The position numbers and the translations under genes are program-made. A stretch of DNA of 64,000 nt from Begonia masoniana. Its lineage: Eukaryota > Streptophyta > Magnoliopsida > Cucurbitales > Begoniaceae. The notes beneath the pieces are model-generated. The model was not told the DNA's origin. It searched no databases and worked only from the letters and a program-made list of their open reading frames with translations. Positions 63,054-64,000 of the stretch are shown piece by piece. Position 1 is the stretch's first letter; the number at the start of each line of letters is the position of its first letter. Location of the stretch: assembly GCA_022432975.1 (NCBI GenBank), contig CM039512.1, forward strand, positions 40,479,086-40,543,085, in the 5' to 3' direction.

Positions 63054-63426
63054 AAATTTAACTTAATAAATTACCATCTTGCCCTTTGTTCAATTCTTTG
63101 CTTAATTCGTTATTTCGTCTATCAATTTGGTTTCTCCGAAACTCTCTTATTCCTCCAAATATTCCAACTTATTTCTAGAGTTCTAACGAAACTCTCCGTT
63201 TGCAAAATGAACTTAATTTACTATTTTTACGACTTAAAACACTATAGGCGGAAAATCGTAACTCGGCATTACGCTATCAATTTAGGTTTTCTAAAAATTT
63301 ACTTATTCTTCTAAAAATCCATATAAATTCCTAGAGCCCTCATAAAACCTCCCGCTCACAAAACGGACCTATATTTCTTATTTACAAAAAATACCCTTGG
63401 AGCGAAAAACCCGAAAAACTTGGGTG

Positions 63427-63471
63427 TTACATCCTTCCCTCCTTAATTGGAATTTTGTCCCCAAAATTGCT
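63427..63471 (-). pseudogene. Vestigial C-terminal end of pol in element B
   Basis: Minus-strand codons read ANFGDKIPIKEGRM then TAA, with ATG-TAA overlapping the LTR start as in element A. Further upstream the frame soon degenerates within the visible part. Confidence 0.5.
63432..63444 (-). other. Polypurine tract of element B
   Basis: AAGGAGGGAAGGA on the minus strand, identical to the tract of element A and directly upstream of the LTR. Confidence 0.9.
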
Positions 63472-64000
63472 GTTTGGTTAACTTCTTATTACTCACCCTC
63501 ACATTATCTAAATATGATGCTCGTAAAACTAACCTTAACACCCTTATGGTCTTATTCACCATTTGGGTCTTGGTAGCTTCCTATATCTCCAAAGCTCTAA
63601 ATCCTTCTAACCACGCCTTTCGTAACTCAATCGCTCATACGCTCATCGACTTCGACTTAATATTTTGTCACTTAGAACCTCGAATTTCCTCTAAGCTTCT
63701 ATATTTATGTCCACTACTCTTGTTCTTGCCCAACTTTTACCTTGGTCTTCGTCAATCACTGACAAATTAGTTAAACTATTCACCCAATACGCTCAAAATT
63801 CTATAGCCTTACCTACTTGACTCTTATTCCAACCTTCCATTTAATCTAGTTAATCTTCTTACTTACCCGTACAACACTCTTCGAAATCCAAAGATCTACC
63901 TAACCGGCCATTATATCTCACATCACTTAGTCTCTATTTTCCTCGAGTCGCGATTTCTTCACACACTTAAGTTTATCAACCTTAACCTTAGTTATTTACG
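63445..64000 (-). other. Internal region of element B, 3' end only
   Basis: Related to the last part of the internal region of element A. No intact sense frame. A plus-strand frame of 107 codons (63447-63770) aligns with an antisense frame of A, but the differences fall on all codon positions, so it is not supported as a gene. Confidence 0.7.

Larger units (their letters stand above)
60851..63431 (-). repeat. 3' LTR of element B (2581 bp)
   Basis: Bounded by TG at 60851 and CA at 63431 and inserted in the satellite after CATGACTTGTTG. In minus orientation: TATA box at 63047-63053, donors CTAG|GTAAGC at 62891 and CCAG|GTAAGT at 62437, telobox-like motif 62829-62838, acceptor ATGTAG|GTGACAGG at 61894, palindrome cluster 61083-61350. 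Short frames inside (e.g. 61167-61469, 61988-62227) are not supported as genes. Confidence 0.92.
60851..64000 (-). mobile_element. Element B: Ty3/gypsy LTR retrotransposon related to A, continuing off the right edge
   Basis: Minus orientation: 3' LTR at 60851-63431, purine tract at 63432-63444, then the 3' end of the internal region to the window edge. The LTR and internal end resemble element A (same pol vestige, same LTR layout) but are clearly diverged. Only about 570 bp of internal sequence is visible, so gag and pol content cannot be judged. Confidence 0.85.

Overview
The window is heterochromatin from a flowering-plant nuclear genome, probably a eudicot; I cannot name the species. The evidence is Ty3/gypsy LTR retrotransposons primed by initiator tRNA-Met, very long LTRs, a chromodomain-type integrase tail, and a large AT-rich satellite array. 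I see no single-copy host gene, tRNA, rRNA or other structural RNA. The only sizeable coding regions belong to retrotransposons.

Layout from left to right. 1-8058: a plus-strand, gag-only Ty3-type element ('A'). Its 5' LTR is cut by the window edge; the 3' LTR ends at 8058. 8059-16318, 18887-36211 and 60059-60850: one head-to-tail array of a ~208-bp satellite, about 26 kb in total, later split by insertions. 16319-18886: a clean solo LTR ('E') with a GTTAG target duplication in the satellite. 36212-37658 plus 56605-about 57903: a plus-strand LTR ('C') of a different family, ending in a 41-bp minisatellite. 37659-56604: an 18.9-kb minus-strand element ('T') inserted in that minisatellite with GGTGA duplications. 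It has three LTRs and two internal regions (LTR-internal-LTR-internal-LTR). About 57904-60058: a minus-strand solo-type LTR ('D'). 60851-64000: a minus-strand element ('B') related to A, running off the right edge.

Element T carries the only near-complete gag-pol (1484 codons, 40405-44859): Gag, zinc knuckle, protease, RT, RNase H, integrase and a chromodomain-like tail, most like the Tekay/Del chromovirus lineage. The second copy is nearly identical but has an amber stop in gag. The first copy instead has a one-base difference that rewrites its last ten residues, so each copy has a different defect. The history reads as satellite first, then LTR C, then the young element T.

The most interesting structure lies inside the LTRs. 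Families A, B, D, E and T share an order of parts despite divergent sequence: TATA box, 5' splice donors, telobox-like motif, branch-point and acceptor motif, then a cluster of long perfect palindromes beside a conserved CTCTGGAA/TTCCAGAG hairpin just before the LTR end. This predicts an LTR-encoded leader intron and a hairpin-rich RNA leader. Several parts of the satellite, and one part of an LTR, are full of single-base indels and look like unpolished assembly.
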